Notes under the pieces: model-generated
Database searches by the model: none
Told to the model about the DNA's origin: nothing
Seen by the model: the letters and a program-made list of their open reading frames with translations, nothing else
Assembly (NCBI RefSeq): GCF_027943255.1
Contig: NC_072893.1
Location: forward strand, 37,842,001-37,906,000
From: Anastrepha obliqua
Taxonomy: Eukaryota > Arthropoda > Insecta > Diptera > Tephritidae
Direction of reading: 5' to 3'
Length of the DNA stretch: 64,000 nucleotides
In this document: positions 55,310 to 64,000 of the stretch, in pieces
Numbering within the stretch: the stretch's first letter is position 1
Layout of the letters: every line of letters begins with the position of its first letter
Made by a program: the position numbers and the translations under genes

Positions 55310-56060
55310 TGTTTTTTACTTTGTTATTGTACTTATGTTTAATATTTTTTGTTTTTAATTATTATTTTTTATTTGAATTATTGTTTCTTTAATTTAATTT
55401 ATTTTTTTTTATTATTATTCAAATTTTTTTTAATATTTAAAAACATTTTTTTTTTGAGTTTATTGAATTTGTGTTTTTTTTTTAATTTTTATTTATTCAT
55501 TTCATTTTTTTTTTCTTTCTTTTTTCAATAAAATCAATTTCTTTTGGTTATTTTTTTTAATATTTAAATTTAAGTTTGAATTTTTATTTCTTTAATTTAA
55601 CTTAATTTAAGTTTTGTATTTATTCAAATTTTTTTTGGATATTTTTTTTTATTTAAAAAATATTTTTTTGTTTGGTTTTTGAATGTTTGTGTTTTATTTT
55701 GTTTAATTTTTGTTATTTTATTTACAATTTTTTGTTTTTAATTTTTTTTTTTTTAATTTTTATTTCTTCAATTTAATTTTTTTTTTAATTATTCCAATTT
55801 TTTTGCTAGCTTTTTAATATTTGTGTTTTTGACTTTTTTTTATTTCCTCAATTTAATTTAATTTTTTCAATAAATTCAATTTTGTTTTGGTTATTTTTTT
55901 AATATTTGAATTTTTTTTTAATATTTAAAATTTTTATTTAATTTTTTTGTTTTTTTTTTTATTATTTTAATTTCATTTAATTTAATTTTTATATTTCATT
56001 TTTTTTGGTTGTTTGTTTTTGTGTTTTTTACTTTTTTTGCATTTTTGGATACGAAATTAT
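55310..56060. repeat. T-rich strand-asymmetric block 2
   Basis: Shares long phrases with block 1, in the same order and orientation, for example 51311-51375 against 55573-55635 and 51444-51500 against 55697-55750. It is a second copy of the same unusual repeat. Confidence 0.8.
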
Positions 56061-57515
56061 AATTCTGTAAGAACTAAAAAAAGAAAAAAAAAAAAAACGA
56101 AAATTCAGCCAAATTTACATAAAAAACCATAACTAACTTTATACAGATTTAACTTTTGAATATGTTTGGAATTTGTTAAGCATTTTATGTGCTTGCCGTG
56201 TTTTATATGCATTTTTTTATTGCTTTTTTTATGACTAATTTTGTTAGTTGATTTTTCATTGGCTAGCTTTCTAAGTTAGTTTCGTTCAAAACTTGATTTG
56301 CTAAAATCGTGTTTGGCACAAAAGTCAAGTACACATAAGGCAACTTGTCTATCCAAAAAGTTAATTGATGAACAAATACGCAGAATCCCATGCCGAGCCA
56401 AAATCCACTTAAAGTCTCTTGCCATTTGTGCTCTTGCAAAAAAACAAAAAAAAAAGCAAAAAAAAAAACACCAATGTCTGCCACATTTACTAAATTACTC
56501 GTTAGTCAAAGAAATGTCAAATGCCCTCTTGTTTCGTGTAATAACTCATGGATCAATGTCAAAAAAGAAAACACAATTTTGGCAAAAAAAATTCGTATAT
56601 TTGAATGCAAGCATTTATTGGATAGAAAAACAAATTGATATATACATTGCTTTGTGTATACATAACAGTTACAAATATGGTACAAATAAAGTATTATACA
56701 TATATACAAGTATTTACGTACATATATACATACATACATAGAATGGCTGTCTTATTAAAGCCCGTATAAAATTTTACAAATGCGACAAAATAATTAATTT
56801 GGATTTTTTCACGCTTTTCAATGGTTTTATATCGTATTTCTTCTTGTTTTAAGTGATTTCAATACATTGCATTATCTACATATGTACACATGTAGATTCA
56901 TACATACATATAAACTATTTTCTTGCTGCCTAGTAGAAGCCAAGTGAATATCAATGGATTAAAATATTGAATAAGTATGCGTGTTAGTATATACAATTAT
57001 GTGTGTGTGGGAGTGTGTGTGTGCGTATGTGGCAGTGACAGCGAAAACTGTGATGTCCAAAAACATCACCAAGTAAGCAAAAGCAACTAAAATTGGTTAG
57101 TGATGCGTTGACTCACAGCTGGAGGAGGTTGACAGCAAGCAAGCAACAACTTTTTCTCTTTTTTTATCGCTATTATTCCATACACTAAAATTGTGCTGAA
57201 GCGTAGTGACATCATTATTGACTGCTAAAAACAGATTGTTCGAAGCAGCAAGCAATGCACTTAAAATCTGTACGCCTTCGCGCCAAAAGCCGGGTGAGTG
57301 CACAACGCCAGCTAGCCATCCAGCGTAGCTTTGCAATGATTTCAGCATTGATTGCTGTCATCTTTCCTACCGTTGCTTATGTGGTTTTCGCTGCTTTCGT
57401 TGTTGTGTTTGTTGTTGGTGTTGTTGTTATCACTGCTGATATATTAGTAAATGTCATTTCAAGCATAGCCCTGGCCCCTGCGCGCTAACTGTCATCGTTG
57501 TCATCTTCAATTGCT
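56061..57515. other. 3' flank of the small secreted-protein gene
   Basis: Probably 3' UTR and intergenic sequence, with an ATACATATATACATACATAC microsatellite near 56700. A minus-strand frame ending at 56263 (FWLGMGFCVFVHQLTFWIDK...LES) is hydrophobic with an acceptor-like T tract before it. It could be an unrelated exon, but support is weak. Confidence 0.3.
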
Positions 57516-57565
57516 TTAGATGCCCTTGACTTTGGCTTTATTGGTGTCGTTATGTTTCTTTTTGA
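57516..57565 (-). CDS. Small secreted protein, exon 3 (C-terminus)
   Basis: From TCTCTTTTTTGCAG the phase-1 frame gives IKKKHNDTNKAKVKGI and a TAA at 57516. All three exons total 402 nt, exactly 134 codons with the stop. Another frame here (SKRNITTPIKPK...DDNDDS) is also open to 57488 but would need a different phase, so the C-terminus is the least certain part. Confidence 0.55.
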
Positions 57566-58065
57566 CTGCAAAAAAGAGACAAAAATATAAAAATTAAGCT
57601 GGAAGATGAAAATATTTCTGTAATAGGAAAAGTATATTAGTAATGGAAAATGAGTAACAAAAAAATACCACCAAAATACATAAGTTTTGACTATGAAAGC
57701 ATATTTTAAGCTATACGCACACACACATGTTTGAGCACTTGCGAACACCGCTAAACTGCAACTTGTGTGCGAATTTTACCGTCAGAGTCACAATAATCAA
57801 TGCGCCAAGAAAAGTACAACAACAAAAACAAATTAGATCAAAACCAGAGTATGCCAGTATTTAAAGAAAATATCGAATTTATATGCTTTTTAGCGAATTA
57901 AAGCAAAACTACGTAGCACAAAACAATGCGAACCTGTTTAACTACTGCTTTTTGCAGTCAGCAGCAGTGCCGATTTTTTATTTCATTTCATTTTATTACT
58001 CTATTTCAAAAACTCGTAATCGCTTTTAATTTCGTTTTTTCTTTTTTTCTTCACGCAGCTATGTA

Positions 58066-58252
58066 CATGCTCTTGTTCTTCCTAATCATGAGCAGACGCT
58101 GCGTGGGCATATTCCATGAACAAGTGCTCCCATTTCAATGTCACGCATACGCCCTGTCATCAAACAAAGCGGCCTCATACAAGTACGAGTATATGCACAC
58201 TTCGAACTTTATGCTCGTTGTATTCATTGTGAAGCGGGAATTTATAGCGTGA
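58066..58252 (+). CDS. Possible plus-strand terminal exon
   Basis: After a strong acceptor (TTTTCTTTTTTTCTTCACGCAG ending at 58059) the frame is open through MYMLLFFLIMSRRCVGIFHE, then VLPFQCHAYALSSNKAASYK, to FIVKREFIA and TGA. It is more GC-rich than its surroundings. No matching upstream exon was found, and it lies opposite an intron of the secreted-protein gene. Confidence 0.25.
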
Positions 58253-58400
58253 ATTAAAGAACAGTATACCCATTGGCCGTTCGCTATCTAAACTTTACCA
58301 CTAATTTATAGTCAATTTATTTTACTACCCATTACTTTACTAGTACCAATTATAAACACTTGGGTATTTGTTTCTTTTAATTCTCTTCTATTTCACTCAC

Positions 58401-58610
58401 TTGTTATGAGCGTATCGGGATCTGCTATTTCAGCATCATCTTCATCGTGTTGTTGTGGCTGCTGCTGCTTTAAATGTTGCTTAAGTTGCACCTTCTTGCG
58501 CAGTTTCTTCAGATAAGCCTGCTTGTACTCCTCACTGGGCTTGCCGCCTAGTCCATAGCTGACTTCGAGCACTGTGAGCGGTATGACAGTTGAGGAGACG
58601 GGTACAAGAT
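58401..58610 (-). CDS. Small secreted protein, exon 2
   Basis: 210 nt from a TTTTTAACCAG acceptor to an ACAA|GTGAGT donor. Phase fits exon 1 (G|AT). It encodes DLVPVSSTVIPLTVLEVSYG, LGGKPSEEYKQAYLKKLRKK, then a Gln/His-rich run and an acidic stretch (DEDDAEIADPDTLIT). The KPSEEYKQAYLKKLRKK segment has dibasic sites that could be processed, which is inference. GC content and codon pattern stand out from the flanking intron. Confidence 0.75.
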
Positions 58611-58947
58611 CTGGTTAAAAATGGAAGACAAATTTTTAAGTTTGAGTAAAGTTTTATTTGGGATTTCAACAAAATATTGCAACTTCTGATTAGTCAAAGT
58701 TTTATTTGAAATTTGAAAAGTTGAAATTTTTAAATAACTATTCCACAAAGCAAAAAACCTACTTCATGAATTAATTTGGAAAGCTTTTTATTAAGGCGAT
58801 GGCCACTTAGCTTTTTATTAACCAGCAGACACTGATTGAACAAAAAAATAATAATAATAAAATAATAGTAAAATAATATAATTAGAATAATATTTTTTTA
58901 TTGAAAACAAACGTTTTTTTTTATTTATCTCACAATATATATATATA

Positions 58948-60256
58948 CTACTGTGGGCAAAAAGTAAGGTGAATTTGATTGTAAAATGAAAAATCTTTAT
59001 TTATTCTTGTAAATCAATTTCATTCCCTTCAAAATAATCCCCTCTCGATGAAATACACTTATGCCAACGATTTTTCCAATCCCCGAAACATGCAGAATAG
59101 TCCATTTCCGGTAGAGCCATCAGCACCTTCTTCGATTCAGCTTTTATCTCCTCAATCGACTCGAAACGCGTTCCCCGGAGTGGTCTCTTGAGTTTTGGGA
59201 ATAGCCAGAAGCCACACGGAGCCAAATCAGGCGAATACGGTGAGATGGTGGTTGCGGAACGATATGCGTGGAATTTTTGGCGAAATGGTCACGAAGAACG
59301 AGTGCAGCGTGAGACGGTGCATTATCGTGATGCAAAAACCAAGAGTTGTTGGCCCATAATTCTGGTCCTTTTAGACGAATTGCTTCACGTAAACGACGCA
59401 TAATGCTCAAATAATATTCCTTATTAACAGTTTGGCCAAGTGGAAGGAATTCATAGTGCACCACACCACGAAAATCGAAAAAAACTGTAATCATGACCTT
59501 CATTTTTGAACGACTTTGACGTGGTCTTTTCGGTCTGGACTCGCCTTTAGCACGATATTCGTTTGTTTCAGGGTCGTAAGCATAAATCCAAGTCTCATCT
59601 CCCGTAATGATGCATTTGCGCTTGTCCTGATAGTCTTAAAGCATTGTTATACACTCATTAACGCGACGACTTTTTCCCAAGAAATTGAGAGTTTTCGGTA
59701 CCAAACGAGATTTGACTTTTCGTAGGCCCAAATGGTCTTTCAAAATGGTTTTCACAGATCCTTCTGATATTCCGATCATATCAGTAAGGTCTTTAATAGT
59801 CAACCGACGATTTTTGAGCACTAACTCCTTCACTTTATTGAGGTGTTGATCATCTGTTGACGTCGATGGTCGTCCGGAGCGATCCAAGTCATCAACACGT
59901 TCTCGACCCTCTTTGAAGTCTTTGTACCACTTATAAACATTTTTCTGCGACATGGTCGAATCACCAAATACTTTCTGCAACATGCTACACGTTTCCGCAG
60001 CCGAAATTCGATTCCGCAAACAAAATTTGATGGCACTTCTCTGCTCAATCAAATCAGACATTATAAAAATCGAAAAATGCACTATTGGTCGTTTGGTAAA
60101 CACAAGCGTAAATATATTACTGATAATGACATTCACATGAAAGTTGGCCCAGATTTTATTAACAGTGCTGCCAACTCATGAAAAAAATAACTACAGCGAA
60201 ATTTTAATCCCGCGAGCTTTGACAAATAAATTCATCTTACTTTTTGCCCACAGTAG
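58948..60256 (-). mobile_element. Full-length DD34D mariner with TA-flanked ends
   Basis: Ends CTACTGTGGGCAAAAAGTAA, near-perfect inverted, at 58948 and 60256, flanked by TA. Length 1309 bp. It lies inside the long intron of the secreted-protein gene. Confidence 0.9.
59001..60063 (-). pseudogene. DD34D mariner transposase, three lesions
   Basis: Starts MSDLIEQRSAIKFCLRNRIS at 60063, with helix-turn-helix units (SAAETCSMLQKVFGDSTMSQ, RLTIKDLTDMIGISEGSVKT). A TAA lies just after NECITML near 59636, then ITGDETWIYAYDPE, FDFRGVVHYEFLPLGQTVNK and HHDNAPSH. A small frameshift follows, then SPDLAPCGFWLFPKLKRPL. The third catalytic Asp (CDF in relatives) is Gly here. The C-terminus ends near 59001. 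Confidence 0.85.
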
Positions 60257-60419
60257 TATACTTCCGAACATATTTCGTTCTGCTTTTTGCTGCAAAGTAG
60301 TCCCACACAAGGGCTATGACGCCAGTGCTAACTCACGTTAGTGTCGTTCGAAACTTTCCCGTAAACGCAAGCAAACAAAAAAGAGTGAGAAGTACGCAAA
60401 GCCTTTTGAGGCGGTATTC

Positions 60420-60870
60420 TTATGCACGCATTCGAAAGGTTCGGCCCTTATCTTAAGCCGCGGCTGCAAAAGCAATTAGAAAATCAAAAAAGTTTGTTGC
60501 AATGTGGAATCAGCGGTATAAAGTGTACAAAAATGTTTATGACTTTTCCGAGCGCGGCTTGAAGCGAGTGACGATAAAAAAGCAGGATAAAGTGATCGTC
60601 CAACTTTTTAAGCGGGACCCTTCTTTGTGACTACGCCAAACACGATCAGTTCTTGCTAGAAATGGAATAGTTGTGAGTATCAACACCTTCGAACGTAGAC
60701 TGAAGGAAGCGAACATATCCTAGCGTCCGACATCATCAAAACGACTGCTCTCAGAAAAACACATTGAGAAACAACAAAACACGAAAATGGCGTCACAGTA
60801 TTGGACGCTACGCAAGAAAGGTGGTTCAAAGCATGAAGAAGATGCCGGGCTATACGTGACAACGATGAAG
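60420..60870 (+). pseudogene. Tc1-like (Bari-type?) transposase N-terminal fragment
   Basis: Reads NQRYKVYKNVYDFSERGLKR, KKQDKVIVQLFKRDPSL, NGIVVSINTFERRLKEANIS, then RPTSSKRLLSEKHIEKQ. The layout is that of paired-type helix-turn-helix Tc1 transposases. The catalytic domain is not present, nor are ends. Confidence 0.65.
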
Positions 60871-60941
60871 ACTACACGGTTTATTGAGTGATTGCGTCTC
60901 GTAGTTTTATACATACTTTCATGTAAAAAATTTTTTAAATA

Positions 60942-62265
60942 ACGGGTGATTTTTTAGCTATTATCTTTTTAAACAGTTGGTTTAAACAGCTGACACACGT
61001 TACGTGTTTTGTTTCACTGTCAAACATCTTCAGTTTGGTATATTATTTAACCATGAATCGTCTAACAAACGAACAACGCTTGCAAATCATTGAATTTTTT
61101 TATAAAAATGCGTGTTCTGTTAAGAAAATTTATCGCGCGCTTCTTCCATTTTATGGTCAGTTTAATCGACCCACTGAAGTGGCGATTCGAGCTATTGTGA
61201 CTAAATTTAGAAAAAAAATGTACATTATTGGATATCAAACCACCAACACCCTTACGTAGAGTGCGAACTGAAGAAAATATCGCAGCTGCAGCGGCCAGTG
61301 TTAATGATAACCATCAATTATCGATTCGTCGCCGTCCGCAGCAATTGGGCCTCTGTTACTCAACAACGTGGAAAATTTTGCGAAAGGATTTAGGTGTGAA
61401 GCCTTTCGAAATACAGCCGGTGCAAGAATTGAAGCCGAACTACCAACGACCTACCGCAACGCATAAGTTTTGGTGAATGAGCTCTTGGAAAGTTGGCCGA
61501 AAATCCACTTTTTTATCGAAAAATTGTGTTCAGCGACGTAGCTCATTTTTGGATCAATCGGTGCGTAAATAAGCGGAATTGTCGATTTTGGAGTGAAGAT
61601 CAGCCAGAAGAATTGCAAGAGCTACCAATGTATCCAGAAAAGCAGAAAAGGTCACAGTTTGGTGCGGTTTATGGGCTGGAGGTATCATTGGACCGTACTT
61701 CTTCAAAGATGCTACGAATCGTAACGTAACTATGAATGGTGAGCGCTACCGTGAAATGATATCCAACTTTTTTTCGTCCAAAATGCAAGAGATTGACTTG
61801 CATGAGATGTGGTTTCAGCAATACGGTGCCTCATGCCACACAGCACGCGTAACAATGGACTTGTTGAGAGGCGAGTTCGGTGAACATTTTATTTCACGTT
61901 CGGGACCTGTCAATTGACCACCCAGATCGTGCGATATAACGCCTTTAGATTATTTTTTGCGGGGCTATGTTAAAGCTCATGTCTATTCAGACAAGCCTGC
62001 TTCAATTAACGCATTGGAAGACAACATTAAAGAATTTATATGTGAGATACCGGCCGAACCATTGAAGAGAGTATGCCAAAATTGGACTAAGCGGAAGCGG
62101 ATGGACCGTTTGAAGCGCAGTTGCGGTCAACATTTGCATGAAAAATCTTCAAACATTAAATTATATGGACTGTCCTATCGATTTAAATAAAAATTTCATG
62201 CATGTTTCTGAATTTTACGTGTGTTTTTTTTGAAAAACTTTCCTATAGCTCTTAAAAAATCACCT
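60942..62265 (+). mobile_element. DD41D mariner, full length but decayed
   Basis: Ends GGGTGATTTTTTA(AGAG)CTAT, inverted, at 60942 and about 62265 next to TA. Coding starts MNRLTNEQRLQIIEFFYKNA at 61053, then RRRPQQLGLCYSTTWKILRK, VFSDVAHFWINRCVNKRNC, FQQYGASCHT (Tyr for the second Asp) and ITPLDYFLRGYVKAHVYSD. Several frameshifts and stops. The spacing from Tyr to the last Asp is 41, as in rosa-type elements. Confidence 0.85.
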
Positions 62266-62529
62266 TATAGTTTTTATACATGGTTTCAAAAAGAGCCGAA
62301 ACATAAAAGTATTTTTTTCTTTAAATATGTCTTGTTGATAATCAAATAAAGCTATTTCCACCATGAAACAACGATTTTTTTTTCAACGCCTTATTAATTC
62401 ATGAAGTGAAGGGTTAAGAAATAATGATTTTGAATAGGGAAAATTCGCTACTTAAAAGCAATACAAAAATATTTCACTCAAAACCAAAAACCAAAAAACA
62501 AAAACAGAAAAATCAACAAGCGCCATCAC

Positions 62530-62671
62530 CTGCTTCATATTTGTCTTGCGGATTTTTCTTGTACAACATCGGCGAACCCAGTGCACCGCCACAACACTGC
62601 AACAGCAACAACACAAAAGTTAGCCAAACAAAAGCTAACTTGTAGCTAAAGCTAGTTAGCTTTTTTGTCAT
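62530..62671 (-). CDS. Small secreted protein, exon 1 (signal peptide)
   Basis: Forty-seven codons from ATG at 62671 (context CATAACATGA). A basic N-terminus MTKKLTSFSYK, a hydrophobic core LAFVWLTFVLLLLQ, small residues near CCGGALGSP and then LYKKNPQDKYEA form a clear signal peptide with cleavage likely around residues 28-32. It ends GCAG|GTGATG, phase 1. The 5' leader runs about 277 nt to the predicted start site at 62948. I do not recognise the family; a secreted factor or peptide precursor is possible. Confidence 0.7.
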
Positions 62672-62916
62672 GTTATGAAGGTTTCTTTTATTTATGTTTA
62701 TTTATTTGTATGGTTGCCTTCAATTGAATGCCTTCTGTGAGTGTCTTTTTATTGCATGTAATTTTCGTTGTTTTACTTTTGATTTTGTTTTCTTTTATGT
62801 TTCTTGTTTTTTTTGTTTTGTTCGGTCTTGCACACAACTTAATTGCAATAAATGCGACAAATAGCAACAAATATTCGCAATGAAGTACAAAAATTTCAAA
62901 ACAATTTAAGTGGGTC

Positions 62917-62953
62917 CGTCCAACTGGTTTAAACGCTCGCGAACAACTGAATG
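62917..62953 (-). promoter_or_regulatory. Inr plus DPE core promoter
   Basis: On the minus strand TCAGTT puts A+1 at 62948, and GGACG lies at +28 to +32 (62921-62917). This is an exact match to the fly initiator and downstream promoter element with correct spacing. No TATA box is seen upstream, as is usual for DPE promoters. It is 277 nt upstream of the secreted-protein ATG. Confidence 0.7.
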
Positions 62954-64000
62954 GCCGGAGGAGCGTATTGACACGACTTGGACAACTTGCAGCGATCGCT
63001 TGCAAATTTGAATCGCAGCTTAGTGGTTTAGTTTACCAGACAACTTGAGCTGTCTGGCTGGCTGGCTTGTTTGTTGGACGCCGCTTAATACATACATACA
63101 TACATACATATCTTCTCGCACATAATTATGTATTTAGATATACCAGTATGTGCATGTATGTGTAAATGTGTCTATGAACTAGCGCTTTTAATGCCTAAAC
63201 AATGATTGTTGATTCGGTTGCGGCAAATAAAAGTGAGAGGCGTCTGATACAGATACAGATTTTCATTAATGTCAGTTTAGTTTGGTATGCAAACTATTTG
63301 TAGTTTTTTGTTGTTGTTTTTTCTGTTGCCGTTGCTTTTGAGACATTGTGGAGCTTTTTTTTATATATTTTATTTTGTTGCGCATTACGGCAAATACAAT
63401 TTTGCTACTTTGTTTGTGGCTCTTTTATAAAAAATACATTTTTTTAAGACTGGTAGGAATTTGTAAGCAGCTCACTCTTATGCCACACAGCTACTGTGAA
63501 ACTTATGAAATATAGATTTTTGTCTGTATTTTTTGGTAGCTTAACTTTGCAAAATAGCTAAAAACTTTCGCCCGCGGATCTCAAAAGTTATTTAACATCA
63601 ACCTTCTAAAAAGCAGCTAGTCTTAGTAATGAGTTTTATATATTTGAATTTTTTTTTTTTTTTTAAATGGAAATACTTAGAATACAGATATTCAGCAAAA
63701 GAGATTTTATTACCTAATGACAGCATAGTATTTACACTGGTGCAAAACTACATAGAAAACTATAGAATTTTTTCTTTTTACAATTCTTATGCATATTTTA
63801 TGTTATTAGATTTAATTTTTACTCGAAAATTGTATAACTAACTTCATGTATAACTTATATTAGAATTTTAAAATTTATTGGCGCATTTTAACAATTTCAT
63901 ATTTAGTTCTTCTTTTTTTTTTTGTTTTTTTGTTTTTTTATTATTATTATTAAATTGACAAATTTAAAGGAATGGCAAGTCTAAGACATGATTGCGCTTT
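62954..64000. other. Upstream flank of the secreted-protein gene
   Basis: AT-rich, with a CATACATACATACATACATA microsatellite near 63090. Regulatory sequence for the Inr/DPE promoter is expected here, but no individual site can be supported. Confidence 0.35.

Noticed and set aside
57097..57348. Minus-strand 83-codon frame MLKSLQSYAGWLAG...
   Set aside because: No splice signals or start support and it lies downstream of the stop of the secreted-protein gene; probably chance in 3' sequence.
57255..57488. Plus-strand hydrophobic frame MHLKSVRLRAK...
   Set aside because: Val-rich stretch comes from a GTTGTTGTT-type simple repeat; no partner exon.
1..64000. LTR retrotransposon or endogenous retrovirus
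   Set aside because: I looked for gag-type knuckles, protease, LTR-type RT and paired long terminal repeats and found none; all RT blocks are of non-LTR type.

Overview
The window looks like AT-rich genomic DNA from a dipteran. It is probably a tephritid fruit fly or a close relative. The reasons are GT-AG split genes with long introns full of transposons, an Inr/DPE core promoter, many mariner copies including the rosa-type DD41D group, and five copies of a tRNA-derived SINE whose layout I associate with tephritids. There is no prokaryotic organisation. I found no rRNA, tRNA gene, CRISPR array or LTR retrotransposon.

Three host genes can be assembled, all on the minus strand. (1) At 1-2680 is the 5' part of a Tudor-domain gene, probably of the TDRD12/Yb (piRNA pathway) type. 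Its fourth to sixth coding blocks are near-identical tandem exon copies and the gene runs off the left edge. (2) At 25991-41495 is a 406-residue protein of unknown function with two membrane segments. Its coding exons are separated by a 13.9 kb intron packed with retroelements, mariners, a Helitron and SINEs. (3) At 57516-62948 is a small secreted 133-residue protein whose three exons join in phase, starting from an Inr plus DPE promoter. Its 3.9 kb intron carries two mariners and a Tc1 remnant.

Nearly everything else is transposon debris, often nested. From left to right: a TTAA-flanked element (2.9-3.7 kb); a 996 bp element with 8 bp target duplication (3.8-4.8); a Jockey-like 3' end, a Helitron helicase end and a Tc1 element (6.0-8.2); a pogo/Tigger-like element holding a 780 bp pentanucleotide array and a higher-order minisatellite (8.3-11.8); a mellifera-type mariner split by a TTAA element (12.9-14.6); piggyBac and Helitron remnants (14.7-15.9); LOA/I-like non-LTR pieces (16.0-17.3, 19.4-20.3, 22.4-25.3, 34.0-35.3, 45.4-46.1, 49.4-50.9); and a DD41D mariner with one nonsense codon (26.9-28.2). 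At 28.9-31.0 is a 2.13 kb element with about 330 bp near-perfect inverted repeats carrying an orphan Cys-rich ORF. Further right are more mariners, SINEs and a short Helitron (31-43), two more TTAA elements (43.0-44.5, 54.5-55.2), and two related T-rich blocks (50.9-52.2, 55.3-56.1).

The best candidates for something little described are the long-inverted-repeat element with the orphan ORF, the TTAA-element family (whose target site is proven by an in-frame empty-site reconstruction), the tandemly repeated exons of the Tudor gene and the small secreted-protein gene. All calls come from reading the sequence. No homology search was run.
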